Shown: one piece after another, positions 36,110 through 48,470 of the stretch
How the letters are laid out: the number at the start of each line of letters is the position of its first letter
How positions within the stretch are numbered: position 1 is the stretch's first letter
Source of the DNA: Liolophura sinensis
Taxonomy: Eukaryota > Mollusca > Polyplacophora > Chitonida > Chitonidae
Assembly: GCF_032854445.1 (NCBI RefSeq)
Contig: NC_088301.1
Coordinates: 34,957,187 to 35,017,186, forward strand
Direction of reading: 5' to 3'
DNA length: 60,000 nucleotides
Translations under genes and position numbers: made by a program
Notes under the pieces: generated by a model
Told to the model about the DNA's origin: nothing
The model's input: the letters and a program-made list of their open reading frames with translations, nothing else
Databases searched by the model: none

Positions 36110-36290
36110 TGTTGTATTTTTATTTCGATAGTGTTTAACATCATACTCAAGAATTTTTCACTCAGTGTCAGATTCAGATTTATGGGTTGGAGATACATTA
36201 GTGTATGGATTAAAAAAACCGCTCTTTACCCGGTACCTGACAGGGCGGCAGCCGAAGAAGCGACGATCGGATTCGAGCAAGCGACTATTT
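36110..36290 (-). mobile_element. SINE-like element (family B), degenerate
   Basis: The order TTTTATTTCGATAGTGTTTAACATCATACTCAAGAATTTTTCACT (written here in outline only), then GTCAGATTCAGATTTATGGG and GACAGGGCGGCAGCC, matches the tail-first layout of the element at 57806. It lacks the family A GGCGGCCAGCATTATGG core, so I treat it as a sister family with GTCAGATTYATGGGTGGAG. Confidence 0.5.
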
Positions 36291-36324
36291 CACAAGTGCT
36301 TTCAATGCAAGAGCCCGTGAATCT

Positions 36325-36443
36325 ATGTGTCGAAACAGATATTCGTATACAAGCCGTCAACCAAGATAGACGGTCAATCGTCCAAGGTCAATCGACCAAT
36401 TCCCAACACGACGTTTAGCACAAACTATCAAAGAATCAAGAAG
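36325..36443 (+). repeat. Dispersed repeat R1
   Basis: GTGTCGAAACAGATATTCGT, ATACAAGCCGTCAACCAAGA, CAATTCCCAACACGACGTTT and AGCACAAACTATCAAAGAAT align with the R1 copy at 52889 with scattered substitutions. Confidence 0.78.
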
Positions 36444-38681
36444 TTCCATCTGTACTTCTCTTGTAATTCGGCCAATATACTTTTCGAAATCAACATATCT
36501 ATATTGAGAAAACGCTTTGTTTTAAACGACAATCACTTATACCACCCACCTGTCCCAATGATATAGAGCGTCAGACTACACTACAACAAATGTCTACGCG
36601 TGGAGATGTTTCCGTTGTTATGTGGGGCAATGAGTTAGTGAAGTAAATTGGGTGAACATTCCGAAAATTTACCCACTGATTAAAAGAAAAGGCAACACTA
36701 GACCAAGTGTATATATGTATGGAGAAAGTATCCAAAAACAATTAAAAAGCATGCGTTTTTATTATTGTGATGTTGCCTAACTGAGATATCACAGTTCACA
36801 GTAAGCAAAATCGCGCAAGAGAATCTAAAGCGCCGCCATGCTATGAATATTACTTTGCCAGACGCGAGTTATTTCTGTAACCGGATAACTCAGTTGACTC
36901 TGCTGACGTCACATGAGCACAGTTTTGCCTTGAAGCCATATGTGCGTGCGGCACGAGTGGCGCGACATCTTGTTTTTCTAACACTACCTATGGCGGCATT
37001 AGAATCGTTAGAATCGTTAGTAACCAAACAGCTCAGGAAAAAATGGCTTTCGTTTAGCTCTTTTTTTCCAACCCTCTTCTGAAGTAACCAAGGTTAATTG
37101 ATCTATTGTCTTTTAATTTCATTAAATCTGCAACATATACCTGGGATATATTTGAGTATCAGTTGAAACTTGAATTATCTGTCTAAGGTCGTTTTATTTG
37201 CGATATTTTAGTATAGCCATATGTTTCTCAGATTTGTATTAACAAATCTGAACAAAATAACACTACGTGTCCCTCTTTCCTGATATCGCAAGCCATATAT
37301 TTTCGCAGAAACATATACACTACTTAATAAAGCCGGCAGGCAAAACAGATGTACGCACATGAATATTTGAGACTTTCAACCCATTTTTTATACGTAATTT
37401 CCCAATCTTTCTGACGTCATCTTACAGAAGTACTATATGGACTGACCTCATATAACCTTAAACTGAACATGAGCGAATTTGAAACTGATGTATCCTATGC
37501 GTCTTCAACGAAAACTGCCACCTGCATGTCCTTTTGCATGTAACTCTATCCCGTCCCTGGCGCCATTTAATTTATCAGACCTTCAACCTGGCTATCTGAG
37601 CCTGTGGAGTCAGACTGATAAAGAAATAATGGTAATTGTTCGTCGAGATAGCAAAGTAGTTTCCAGGGACGCTCCTGAGGTATACCTGGAGATAGGAAAC
37701 GAAGTCTGGCACTAATTATGTGCTGCCGTACAGCGGTGCTATCTATCCCCTGATTGTTACGTTAGCGACTCTGATGAAGATATGGCAGCTCGTTCGACTT
37801 GTCGGTCTCTCCGGATACGCGCAATAACCTACCAAAGATGGCCCGATTGAGCCTGACGGCCCGTGACGACGGCATCCGGGGAGGTAAGGAAGCCAAGAGG
37901 CACCAAACCCATCTATATAGATGGACGTCAAGGAGGTCATTTATTAAGGTCAAGAGAAACAAAGAGAGCAAGGTGCGCAAGAGAATTGGTAAAATGCGAC
38001 AAGGAATATAGTCGCCTCCTATATTTGTACGCCGATAACCACTTGACAGAGGATCATTCATTCCTATCCGGCTCACTTTGTACAAGGAAATCCGCCATTT
38101 GTTAGCATTTGTTACTTGATATCAAGGAATAGTATATATTATAAAAAAGTGGCAAGTACGTTGCAATTCGGTACTTGGTCTAATTTAACGCCATAAACGA
38201 AAACAGCTTGCATATGTAAATTCAACTCTCCCTTAGACCTTAGAGCCTTCTAAAACGGCGTTTGCTTCGGAAGAGTTCATACTCAAGCGGTAATTATTAG
38301 TCCTATCAAGCAAAGCTCGTAATTTGTCAAGTGATGTTTCAAATCGTTAGAATCCCAGAAGTATGACCTAAGAAACATTACAAAATATGTTTCCATTGGA
38401 CAGGTATCTGCCAAATGATTATGTCTTTGGTTGTAACTACACCGTCCTGAATCTTGAGCTTTCTACACCCACAAGAATAAATAGTTCGAAATGTCATTGA
38501 TCTGAAATCTCGTCTAGGTCACTAATGTAAAATGGGCATACGGTATTGTTCGAGCTTTACAAGGACGGATTTGGAACAATATCAAATTTAAAAAACATTT
38601 AAAACCAATTAATGGGAAAGACATATTGTAAAATATCCCCAGTAAAAAAATACTTTCTGTCTATATCTTTATACGTTAATT

Positions 38682-38837
38682 TATTTATTTGATTGACGTT
38701 TTACGCCGTACTTAAGAATACCTCACTTATACGACGGCGGCCAGCATTGTAGCGGGAGGAAACCCGACAGAGCCCGGTGAGGAGAGGAAGCCAGCATGAG
38801 CTGGACTTGAACTGACAGCGACCGCATTGGTGAGAGG
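38682..38837 (-). mobile_element. tRNA-derived SINE (family A), 5'-truncated, perfect 14-base TSD
   Basis: In reverse orientation it shows the (TAAA) tail, GTTTTACGCCGTACTTAAGA, CACTTATACGACGGCGGCCA, AGCCCGG, and AAGCCAGCATGAGCTGGACTT with the B box in AGTTCAAGTCC. The tRNA A-box end is absent at the right. TTTATACGTTAATT stands on both sides (38668-38681 and 38838-38851), a perfect target-site duplication and proof of recent target-primed insertion. An internal segment present in my memory of the full element, about 50-90 bases, is missing. Confidence 0.9.
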
Positions 38838-41800
38838 TTTATACGTTAATTGGAGGAATAGGTAATCCAACATGGAAAGTGGATTAAGTATCGGTAGGTA
38901 CATTAATGAGCATGATGTAGCAGTCGGCATCCAAGTTTCTTTTTTAATTTTCATGAAAATACAACTGAAAACTAGCAGTTCGGAAAATTTCGGTGTTTAA
39001 ATCCCACCTAAAAAAAACTCACAGCAAAATCGTGAGTGCGGAGGGATATCAGAAAACTTGGCAATAGTTGGCAATAATTCACCAAATAAATGCATTATTT
39101 ACCTCAAGATCGACCATGAGTAATGCATCATACAATCATAAGTCACCGTGAAATGCACAATGAAAAACTCCATGATAACAGTTTCAATATTGCGATAATA
39201 CTGTTGGACTCTTCTGCAATATAGAACATAGCCAAAACAGAACTGAGCTTCCCGATCTGCAAAATGTTAATGCAGTAAATATCAAACTGATACATCAAGG
39301 GTTTCTGATGACCGGCTTTACGCATATTTACACTCAGCACACACTTTACTTGTGGTTTGCTCCATACAGGCTGTGATAACTGATATATAAAAATGAATAT
39401 TCAACGCTTATCGGTTGGTGTTATTTACACAAGTCATTTACATATAAATGGGAAACATAGTGTAACACGGAATAATGTGCTGTAAAGCCTGATAGAACAC
39501 AGTTTACTTGGTCGATAAGTTCATCTCACTTAGTCTTCGTTTGTCAATGCAACACCGACTGTTAGAAGTAGCAAAACCTTTTTAAACCAATGAGATCAGT
39601 CAGGTTTGTCTTCTGCAGGCGTCGTGCAAAAATCAAATTTCCGGTATAAGTATTTTGTTTGCCCTACTTTTACCTGATGAACAGATACTGTGATAAAAAT
39701 ACATGACTCATTTGCACAAAGAGCTCGGAAAATGAAATGCGCATATGATTAGAACAATTGACACGATGGCAGCTTTTGCAATATTTTATTATATTGTTAT
39801 AAAATCTTCTAATGCAAAAGACACTGGGAAAAACTGTCCTGATATCATTTTAAAATGTATTCAAGGTGGCAGCGCTCAAATTGACGCAGTACAGTGGTGA
39901 AGAACGTTTTGAGTGAGTGAGTGTTCTAATTTTGTCATACTTAACAATTTTTCAGTCATATGACGACAAAGAAGTCTTTAGAGTGCGTAGAGTACAATAT
40001 CAATCTTGTTATAACACGACACTCAGTCAACGGTTATCAATCATGCCTCAATGATTTGAATACAGATGTCATAGAAAATACCTCAAGGATAACCTTCTAT
40101 AGCCACAAAACATACCGTGTCCAAGTCTTATACCATTATTGTGACTGTCCATATGAACTTTATCCCCGTGTATCGGAAATGGATAAGTATATACCTAGAC
40201 TCCATGCTTATACCATGTACTTAATGGCATTTTGACAAAATTTCATACAATTCGAGTAAGGACAAACCTTAAGTGAGGACAGTAAGGACGACATGGGGCC
40301 TGCGCGATAAATCAAATCAGAACATACAGTGGGTAATATGAAAAAAAATCTGCATATGAATGAAAAGCTATGGTTAATCTGGTCTTGAGGCGTGTGTCAT
40401 TTGTCGCAGAAGTAACAAAAGAAACGACAGAAACGTCTGAAGCGTTCTTTATACACAAGGGTTTCATAGCTGACCTTGATGATAAGGCTTGACCTGATTT
40501 CCAAGGTACAACTAGATTAGAGTCAAGGGAGCAAAACCATCTTTACGTTGAGATTCACACATCTTATTGATTACCATTTTTCTTGGCCATTTTTATTCCA
40601 ACCGTTGTCTAAGCTCTCAAGCCGTGTAGAATTTCTTTTCTTGTAAGGTGAGACAGATCACAATGCGTTCTGTACATGTGTGGTTTACATTGATAGAATG
40701 ATTCACTATTCCTTGACATAAATCGACACCGTCTAACACTTTGATATCCTACGTCTTAACAGTTGATTAATAGCATTGCTGGTAGTCAAACACTAGACTC
40801 TTTGGTATTAAAGATAACAAATTGTGTGCAGCGAAAATTCTGTCATCGGCTCAGCAAAAAGCCTTTCTCGACAAAAGATAAGCGATAAATCCCAAATGCT
40901 TGTTTATAACATTTCATCAGCGGATTGGTGCACTAGATCATGTGCAAAGTAGTGGCATAAAGCTATTTACCCTTGTTATTGTAACACGATAAAGTTAAGT
41001 GTATCCGATATGAAGCAAGACCCACTGCCATCAAGATTGATTTTTCTATGGCGTTGTTATCTCTAATATTCGGGTATGAATGATATATGATCGAGAAGCA
41101 AATGGTGGCCTTTTCTAATTCTAGGCAGTTCCTTGAATGTCACACGGAATCTTCATCTTCAATATTGAGCAAATGAATCTGTCACATGGCAAGTTACTGC
41201 TATCGACTTAAAATAGAAATAATGAGACCTTTTGCTTGGAAGTGCTTAACATCTTTGCATAATGCAGAGGCAAAAATCATTCCTAAAGAAGAAATCAAGT
41301 AACAATAACATTTTAATTCGTGATTTACAGTACACATATTATTTCCTCTTAATATTTTAAGTGCTTGTTCACAAAAATCATGGCCAAAATGATGAAATAC
41401 AATCTATCTTAGAAAGCTCGTCCAAATGGCTGTAAAGTGAATGTAACCTTTAATGTCTTAGCAGAACTGTTGCAAACCACAGACGACACATACTGTGCTT
41501 TTGTATCATTTTCGACTATCACATGAACCTTCAGATTAAAGCATGCACCGGAAAGCCCTTTACGTTTCTGTATTCTGGCTTTTGTTTGGATCAATATATG
41601 TTTTGTATCAGTATTTCAAGTATTGAGTCTGAAACTTTGTACTATATAAGACAAACTTCAGATAATTCAATTATTGCCTGTATACCCCTCCATCATCATA
41701 GCTTTATTACAACAGGCACTTCAGTATAACAAGATCACAATTTCTCAAAAAATTATTAATGCAGAGGTGTAAATACTTTCAAGTTTCAGTGAAGAAAACT

Positions 41801-43091
41801 TTCAGACTTTGTCAATTCTTTGCACTCAGAAGTTTGGTAATCTGTAATTATTCAACAAAAACGATGATGGCTGATTTGAACTACAGTTGACATCTAGTTT
41901 CACACTATGTTTGTTTCTACATTCTATATGTCACAGGCCATATTTTATAATACACACTTCACTTATAATACGATAGGCAGATTTGTCCTCCTACAACAGC
42001 GTTATAATGAGGGAGAGGTGTATTTATAACAAGAAATCTGCAAGATGAGAACGATATATAACAAAACGAGGACCGATGTTCCTCTCATACAGGAGTTATA
42101 GTGATAAGCTTCAGAACGTCTGAATACGTAATGAAAAAATGAATAAATAAGTAAGGAGTCATATAAGTCTACTTGAAATGCAAAACTCATTCTCTCTAGG
42201 GTATACAGGAATAAAAAAAACATTAAACACCTTTGGTATGGGTGTCCTCGTCTTTGATAATCACTATTGCCCTTGACGGCTCTTGATCGAATTAGCATGA
42301 AAGAGTCTTGTAGCTTGGATTAGCAACCGCGGTTCTAGAAAGGCAAAGAGGCATATCAGTGAGAGCTGATTACAAAATAACAGCAAAGTGTGTTCGGAAA
42401 ATACCCCAATCTCATTAAGTGGCAATTTCCAGTACAGACAGTTCTTCGTCCTCCAGCTATTGCGTAGGTATATGGTCAAAAGACCCGAGTGGACAAATGT
42501 TATTGGGACGTGCCAGAGAAGTGCCTGATACCAAAGGGTTCTTGTTCGAATCATTCGTGGGAAGACAGGCTGTCAGGTTTAAGAGGACTTATTGGTCGGG
42601 AGGTGTAGAAACACACGCATTAATGGTTTATTGCTGCTAGCTATCGTGAGGTGTTAACACGGCTATTTTTGTTCGGTTCTCAAGGTTGTCCTGGCCTTGA
42701 GTCATGAGGATGGAGGTAGGTCTGGAGAACGCTTGATGGAGGCGCTCTCCCCCGAGACACTAAGCCGTACAGTTTTCCACAACGCTTTTCCCTGTGATTA
42801 GAAGATTGCGGGATTACACTTCCACGCTGACGTTAACAACTCGGGAGAAATTCAAACCAAAAGAGACTGCTGTATAGACGTCGAACTAGCTTAATCTTCC
42901 CTTTTCGCGAGACAGGCGACATACCCACTTAATAATTAGAGAGTACTCTTGCGAAATCGGTAAAGAGTTGTCATTAAGTGTATAAGAGTGACAAGTCATT
43001 CCCAAAAACCAAAGCATGTGACAGAAGAAACATAATTAAAGATAATGAATTCCAACATGGTGCCAACAGCTGTATTAAAATTTTCATCCAA

Positions 43092-43168
43092 TAATGTGGA
43101 ACCTTTCCCGCCTAAAGTGATTCGGGCCAAAGCTGTGTTGTCCATTCATTTCTGCCTTTGTGATATAC
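43092..43168 (+). repeat. Dispersed repeat R3
   Basis: AATGTGGAACCTTTCCCGCC, TAAAGTGATTCGGGCC and TTCATTTCTGCCTTTGTGAT match the 8855 copy. Confidence 0.65.
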
Positions 43169-44803
43169 CGCTAGTGTTTATATAGCCCACAGTGAACCAC
43201 AGGGGTTATGACTTTATGATCATTATCTAACCACATGACTATACAACAGCTTATGGCACTTACGTATGGAATTCAGTTATTCAAAACACCATTTTATCGA
43301 GTTACGTGTATACCAGTTGAGAAAAAATAGATTCAACATAATACACTTTCAAAAGTAAGTAGTATATATTCGTTCATAAATTTTACTTGCCGGATTGATA
43401 TTTCATCGGTAAAAGTCAATATTTGCTTGTGTCGACTGTGCAATTAATACAGTTTACTGAACAGTGACCTATTTAATAAGTCCCATGGTATCTCTGAAGT
43501 TCAGCGAACAAACCAGCGTCGCAGTGTGACACGTAAAACACACAACATTTAGCTGCTTAGTAATGACTGTAATTAGTGCGTCTGTATACAAGGGAGAGAT
43601 GCCTTTCTATTGCTATACGGTATGCATAACTAGACAGCTTTTGGGGATATTAAAATCACATCAGTTTTATGTAAATTCATTCGTGATATAAAAAATACTT
43701 TCCGTAAGTCAGCCTTTTTCGACCAATACCATTACCTGACTGTTTAGCTCCCAACATATTAGTTGTATTGTGAATATGCAATTAATATATATAGAACCAA
43801 CATTTTCTGCGATTATGTTCAATTTATCCACCTTTATTGATCCGTGGGTCCTTAGTAATAAATTTATAATTAACTAATTACAATTTCTGTAGCTCTTACT
43901 ACTTACACTTGTATTTAGTGCAGTATGTCTATGTTTTGTTCAGTATACATGTATGTATGTTTTTCACCATCACCCCCCAACGTTACATATGTATCACAGC
44001 AACACAATATAGAGATACGTCTATTCTAGTTTTTTCCTGCAGATTCACATAGATAAAACAAGCTTAAAACAAAATCAGATGACTACTGGCATGACTTGTG
44101 GTGGAGATGCTAAGGCATACTAATTAAGGAATGGCAAGCAATTAAATTGTATCGGTGTATAAAGCTTAAACTATAACTATATACTATAATATTAATAATA
44201 TATCTGCGTGAATATAAGAGAGTTTTGGATGTTTGAGAACTTTGTTCAAATAGTCATATATCATTTTAATCATGTAAAATGTGACGTTGGTCAAAAACTG
44301 GCGCATGACAATATTCCGAAGGAAGCAGACGACCACTGGGAAAACACATCGTTCTCTCCAGAGGAATCATTCCATAAATGACTTCTACACTGGTCGCTAA
44401 ATTATTGATGGACCATACAACATGGAACATGAACCCTTTGGCACCCTCCGTTGACGTTTTGATTTATTTTGTCCTCGTGTAGAATTTCACGGCAATGGCG
44501 AGGTGAGAATGGGCAGGCCTTAACATAGTTCCCTATAAAGGCAAGTGTACACTTTTGATGTTAATATGTTCAAGGCGTCGCAAAATGTGAGTGTCAACAT
44601 CTTAAACTGTTTGTTTGAATAATGATTGCTTGACTTTTAGGTCACAACCGTTTTAACATTTGTAATATGAAACGTATCGTGCAGTACATTAATACAACAC
44701 TTTAATTGTTAATTTGACATTATGCATGCTAGGTCACAACGCTTTCTTAACATGTCCTCATATGAGAAATTTCAAATATCTTAGATAGTGATAGTCTAGC
44801 ATT

Positions 44804-44976
44804 ATAAAATATAAAAGGCTACAGCATGGAAAGCAAACCTAAATCAATATCTACGGTGTGATGTTCATCAAACGGTCAGTTGCAACCGATGAAATTTGAT
44901 CTAGTCAATTTACCTCAGATACAGCGTTTCATTTGACTGTTAATGTAAATGCTTAAACAGTTGCAACTTGAGCCCA
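44804..44976 (+). repeat. Dispersed repeat R2
   Basis: AATATAAAAGGCTACAGCAT, GGAAAGCAAACC, GGTCAGTTGCAACC and GACTGTTAATGTAAATGCTT AAACAG align with R2 with several gaps. Confidence 0.65.
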
Positions 44977-45247
44977 TTCTCGCACCACTGCCAAATATTG
45001 ATTTTGACATTACTAAAGTCTGTATGTATCATTTCCGTATTAAGAGTGTACGTAAGTAATACTAGGTCTTACATGGCATTTAAATCCGTATATCTCTGTT
45101 TACTCAATATAATGCTATGTTTCTCCGTCTAGAAAACAGGTAAAGTCAGTTCGTGTTCATAGACAGCTCAGTGAACTATTCGATACATGCTGATCATCCT
45201 CACAAAAGATCTCGCTCCGAGCGTACTTTTAATGGAGTAAACATACG

Positions 45248-45255
45248 CACACACA

Positions 45256-45294
<39 letters not shown>

Positions 45295-45295
45295 G
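45248..45295. repeat. (CA)n microsatellite with (TA)n end
   Basis: CACACACAGACACACACA continuing to CACATATATATG. Confidence 0.95.
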
Positions 45296-46441
45296 TACCA
45301 GTCATGCAGTTAAAATGATCTAGCCTACCCTCATGTACCAAAGTGGAGATATTCTGCTATAAAAACACATTCAATGGTATTACGATAAATTGAACTTTAC
45401 AGAAATACATGGCGTAGGAACATCATGGCATCATGGTCCTGTGTATTGACTTTTTTGACATTGTTTTCCATGCATGAGTGATCTAACGTCTAATTGGATA
45501 CCTGTGGGCTTGATAGGTCATTCGGACGATTACATAAACCAGTCACACAATACTGTTGGAACATGTTGACGTCAAATTATGTCTCTGGGCGAGAAGTTAA
45601 TTTTGGGATATTCCAAAAACACCTGCGTCGGAGATCAAATAACTGGTAGAAACCTCTCCTAGATTGCAATGAACTATGGGATTTATACCTATCGTTCCCT
45701 GTTCTTCCTAGGTACATTTAAAAGCTTTAGTGGAGTTCTCACACATTATGAATCGCCTGGAAAACATATATGTCACCCTTGATGACGTATGAGCATTTCA
45801 TGTGTATAAAGGGTCCTAGTCTATAGCGCAGTATGTTTTGATTCAGGACCCAGGTATATACAGCTTTTCTTAGTTCAATATGATGATATATTGGGCAAAT
45901 TATACAGACTAGGTGATCTATAACAGAATATGCACTTTACTAAATATAGAAGAGCACATGAAGGCCTATGTGATGTACAGGATTTCCAGAGTGACCCTGA
46001 GGTGAATGTGAAGATTCGTTTGTTCTCCCTGCCCTCTGAAGGACATGAAAACAGTATTACTCAAATTTCTTGAACAGAAAAGAAAACAAACAAGTTATTT
46101 TGATTTAGATATGCACAACAATGTCTCAAGGGTGTGTTTGTAGGAGAGGTGGGGTTCCCTTTTGGTTGATCGTTTAAGCTGTCATAACCAACGAGTTATT
46201 AAACAAATAAATATATAAATGACGGCATACCTACATAAATTGCGAACAATCAATCCACTAACATGTGTCTTCAGTTAAATATGTACGTGTAGGGATTGTA
46301 ACTAATGCACTGAGCGTTACGTTATCCTAGTGGAGAGGGTATGAAAACTAACTATGTGGAACTCCACGCGTTGTTTTATTGATTGAATAAATTTATAGGT
46401 GAATAAATTTATGTCACTGAGTGAACGGTTTCTTTATTTAC

Positions 46442-46961
46442 TCATGAGATAAATCTGATTATCCCCTGTCCATCTCCATATGGGGCATTGTTCTCTGTGA
46501 GCGTTCCATTTGTCAAGATTGGCTTGGCTGCATCAACATACTTTCCATGTCTCTGTTTACCGAAGACCAACACATGCTTGCAATTGATTTTTACACCACT
46601 CCCAATAGATTTTATCTGTGTCATGTTGACTTTTCTTGTTTTCAGCCTTTGAAACTGTTGTAAAAGTAGGACTGACTTCTTTACTTCTTTACGTCTGTTA
46701 TGCCATATGTTAGGTAAACAATAGCATGCTTTCTGCATGTGATGGAGTTCATTTGCGATTGTTTTTAAAGACACATATTTAATGCACCCTGAAAGATAAA
46801 CATTTCCAGAGTGTAATGTTTTGAGAGAATACTTGATAACATCAAGCCACAGAATGTTTCTATCATCGCAAAGCAGAAAATTATGACAACCATCTGGGTG
46901 CCATGCAATCATGCAACATGCATTGTTTATTAATTCATTATCTTTAACTATTTGTTTAAAG
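46442..46961 (-). CDS. Possible terminal exon of an unrecognised gene
   Basis: A strong acceptor, TATCTGTTTTATTTATTTTAG, is followed by an open frame of about 172 residues to TGA at 46442. GTAAATAAAG, containing AATAAA, follows within a few bases of the stop. The protein is rich in Cys, His, Lys and Asn (MIAWHPDGCHNFLLCDD; WHNRRKEVKK; FGKQRHGKYVDAAKP) and has no domain I recognise. The length, acceptor and AATAAA make it more coding-like than other frames in this region. No upstream exon was placed, so a retrotransposed fragment or chance remains possible. Confidence 0.35.
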
Positions 46962-47805
46962 CTAAAATAAATAAAACAGATAGAAATCACTCATTACTGT
47001 AGAGTTCATTGTTTTCTGTTTGTAGTGAAAGGAAAACAGAGTGAACATTTAACCGTTTAAAAAATCACGCCATAAAACATAAGGGCACAACAGTACCAAC
47101 CACATGTTCTGTTATCGATGATAAGTCAATTACTCATTTCATTTACGTCACAGGAATCTGGCAGCGTAAATTATCAGAAAAAAGCCGCCTGAGCAGTTAT
47201 AGTGCATCTGTGCATCCTCGTGGAAAAAGACCTCAATCAATCGCTATTAGCAGTTTGTCTCAAAGGTGTATCGATTTGACGACTGGGACTTTTAAAATAA
47301 ACCCCTGCCATGAAACAAAATGCTGTCGCTTGAAACTACTTGGAGAATACCCATAGTCTAACATACATGCCTACATTACAAAATGCATGTCGCTGGTAAA
47401 TGTGAGCCTGTTGTCGATAAAAGTTTGAATTTTTAATTATCTTAAACGATTTAATGAACCCCAAAAGCCATACGGATAACATTGTCTCATTTCAGATTTC
47501 TGTCCAAGCACTCCAATATTTTGATACAAATTGCGGTTTGGAAATCATTTATTCTATTATGCCTGACCTATGAACTGTCACAGACGTCGTATATTTTATA
47601 ACAGCTCATTGTATTAAATAGATCTTCCATGTGATCCCGTCTCGTTGTGTACAGACTCTTTATTCGTTTAATCCGAGGGTTTAATTCTTATACATTCGTT
47701 CGTTTCTTCATGTCGTTCATATCAATGGAATTTGGTGGCACTAAAAATCAACCAGAACTTAATGTAAAGTATAAAGTTCATGGCATTTCGCTATATATTC
47801 ACATG

Positions 47806-47950
47806 TATTTATTTGGTTGTTGTTTTACGCCATATTGAGGAATTTTTCACCCATACGATACCGGTCAGCTTTACAAGTGAAAGAAACCAGCGTGCCCAAG
47901 GTTATCCACTGACGAACTATTACGCATGTGAAGTACAAATTTGAACGCTA
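47806..47950 (-). mobile_element. SINE-like element (family B), degenerate
   Basis: TATTTATTTGGTTGTTGTTT, TACGCCATATTGAGGAATTT, TTCACCCATACGATACCGGT, CAGCTTTACAAGTGAAAGAA and ACCAGCGTGCCCAAGG follow one another. The tail and core agree with the elements at 36110 and 57806. The right end fades near 47950. Confidence 0.6.
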
Positions 47951-48377
47951 TATGGGAGGAAGAATAGTGGGGTTCAACGACAGTGACATTGCAAAAGGGC
48001 TTATACTGTGACCAAGGTTATGTATAAACAAGAGAACGGGGAAATCTACAAATTCGCACAACTGACTCTCTGAACCATGTCACACTCCTTCATTTTCCGA
48101 TAATCTAAGTGATCAATAGGTTGTCTTATTGTCTTATACACAATGGGTTTCAAAGCAGCGACCAGAGTTGATCAGCACAAAATTTCAATGACCAGAATAA
48201 CAAATATCCCCTCTGGAATTCCAACTCTATCCAAAAATACTTAGTACCAAGTTAAATGTCGTAAACATTATTCCAACATATTTGTCACTGGAACAAATAC
48301 AGCACTTGTTGCGGGTATCCTTTTATCGTCACAGCTCCTAGGTTCATTCACGTGTGCTGCATTATCCTTTAGTGAAT

Positions 48378-48470
48378 CTAATACGTCGTCTGGGAAAAGG
48401 CCGTACGATTATTTGCCTGGAACGTCCTTATTGGTTTACGGCTGGTATACGAATGTCTGTTTCGACGCAT
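48378..48470 (-). repeat. Dispersed repeat R1
   Basis: The plus strand TGGGAAAAGGCCGTACGATT, ATTTGCCTGGAACGTCCTTA, TTGGTTTACGGCTGGTATAC and GAATGTCTGTTTCGACGC is the reverse complement of the 52889 copy. Its CACAAACC end is poorly kept. Confidence 0.8.

Larger units (their letters stand above)
35326..43091. other. Gene-poor region with SINE and R1 insertions
   Basis: Apart from the elements listed separately (SINEs at 36110 and 38682, R1 at 36325), I see only AT-rich sequence and short frames (under 122 codons) without splice logic. No RNA gene is recognised. Confidence 0.5.
43169..46441. other. No gene seen
   Basis: AT-rich sequence with an R2 copy at 44804 and the (CA)n run at 45248. Open frames are all short. 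Confidence 0.5.
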
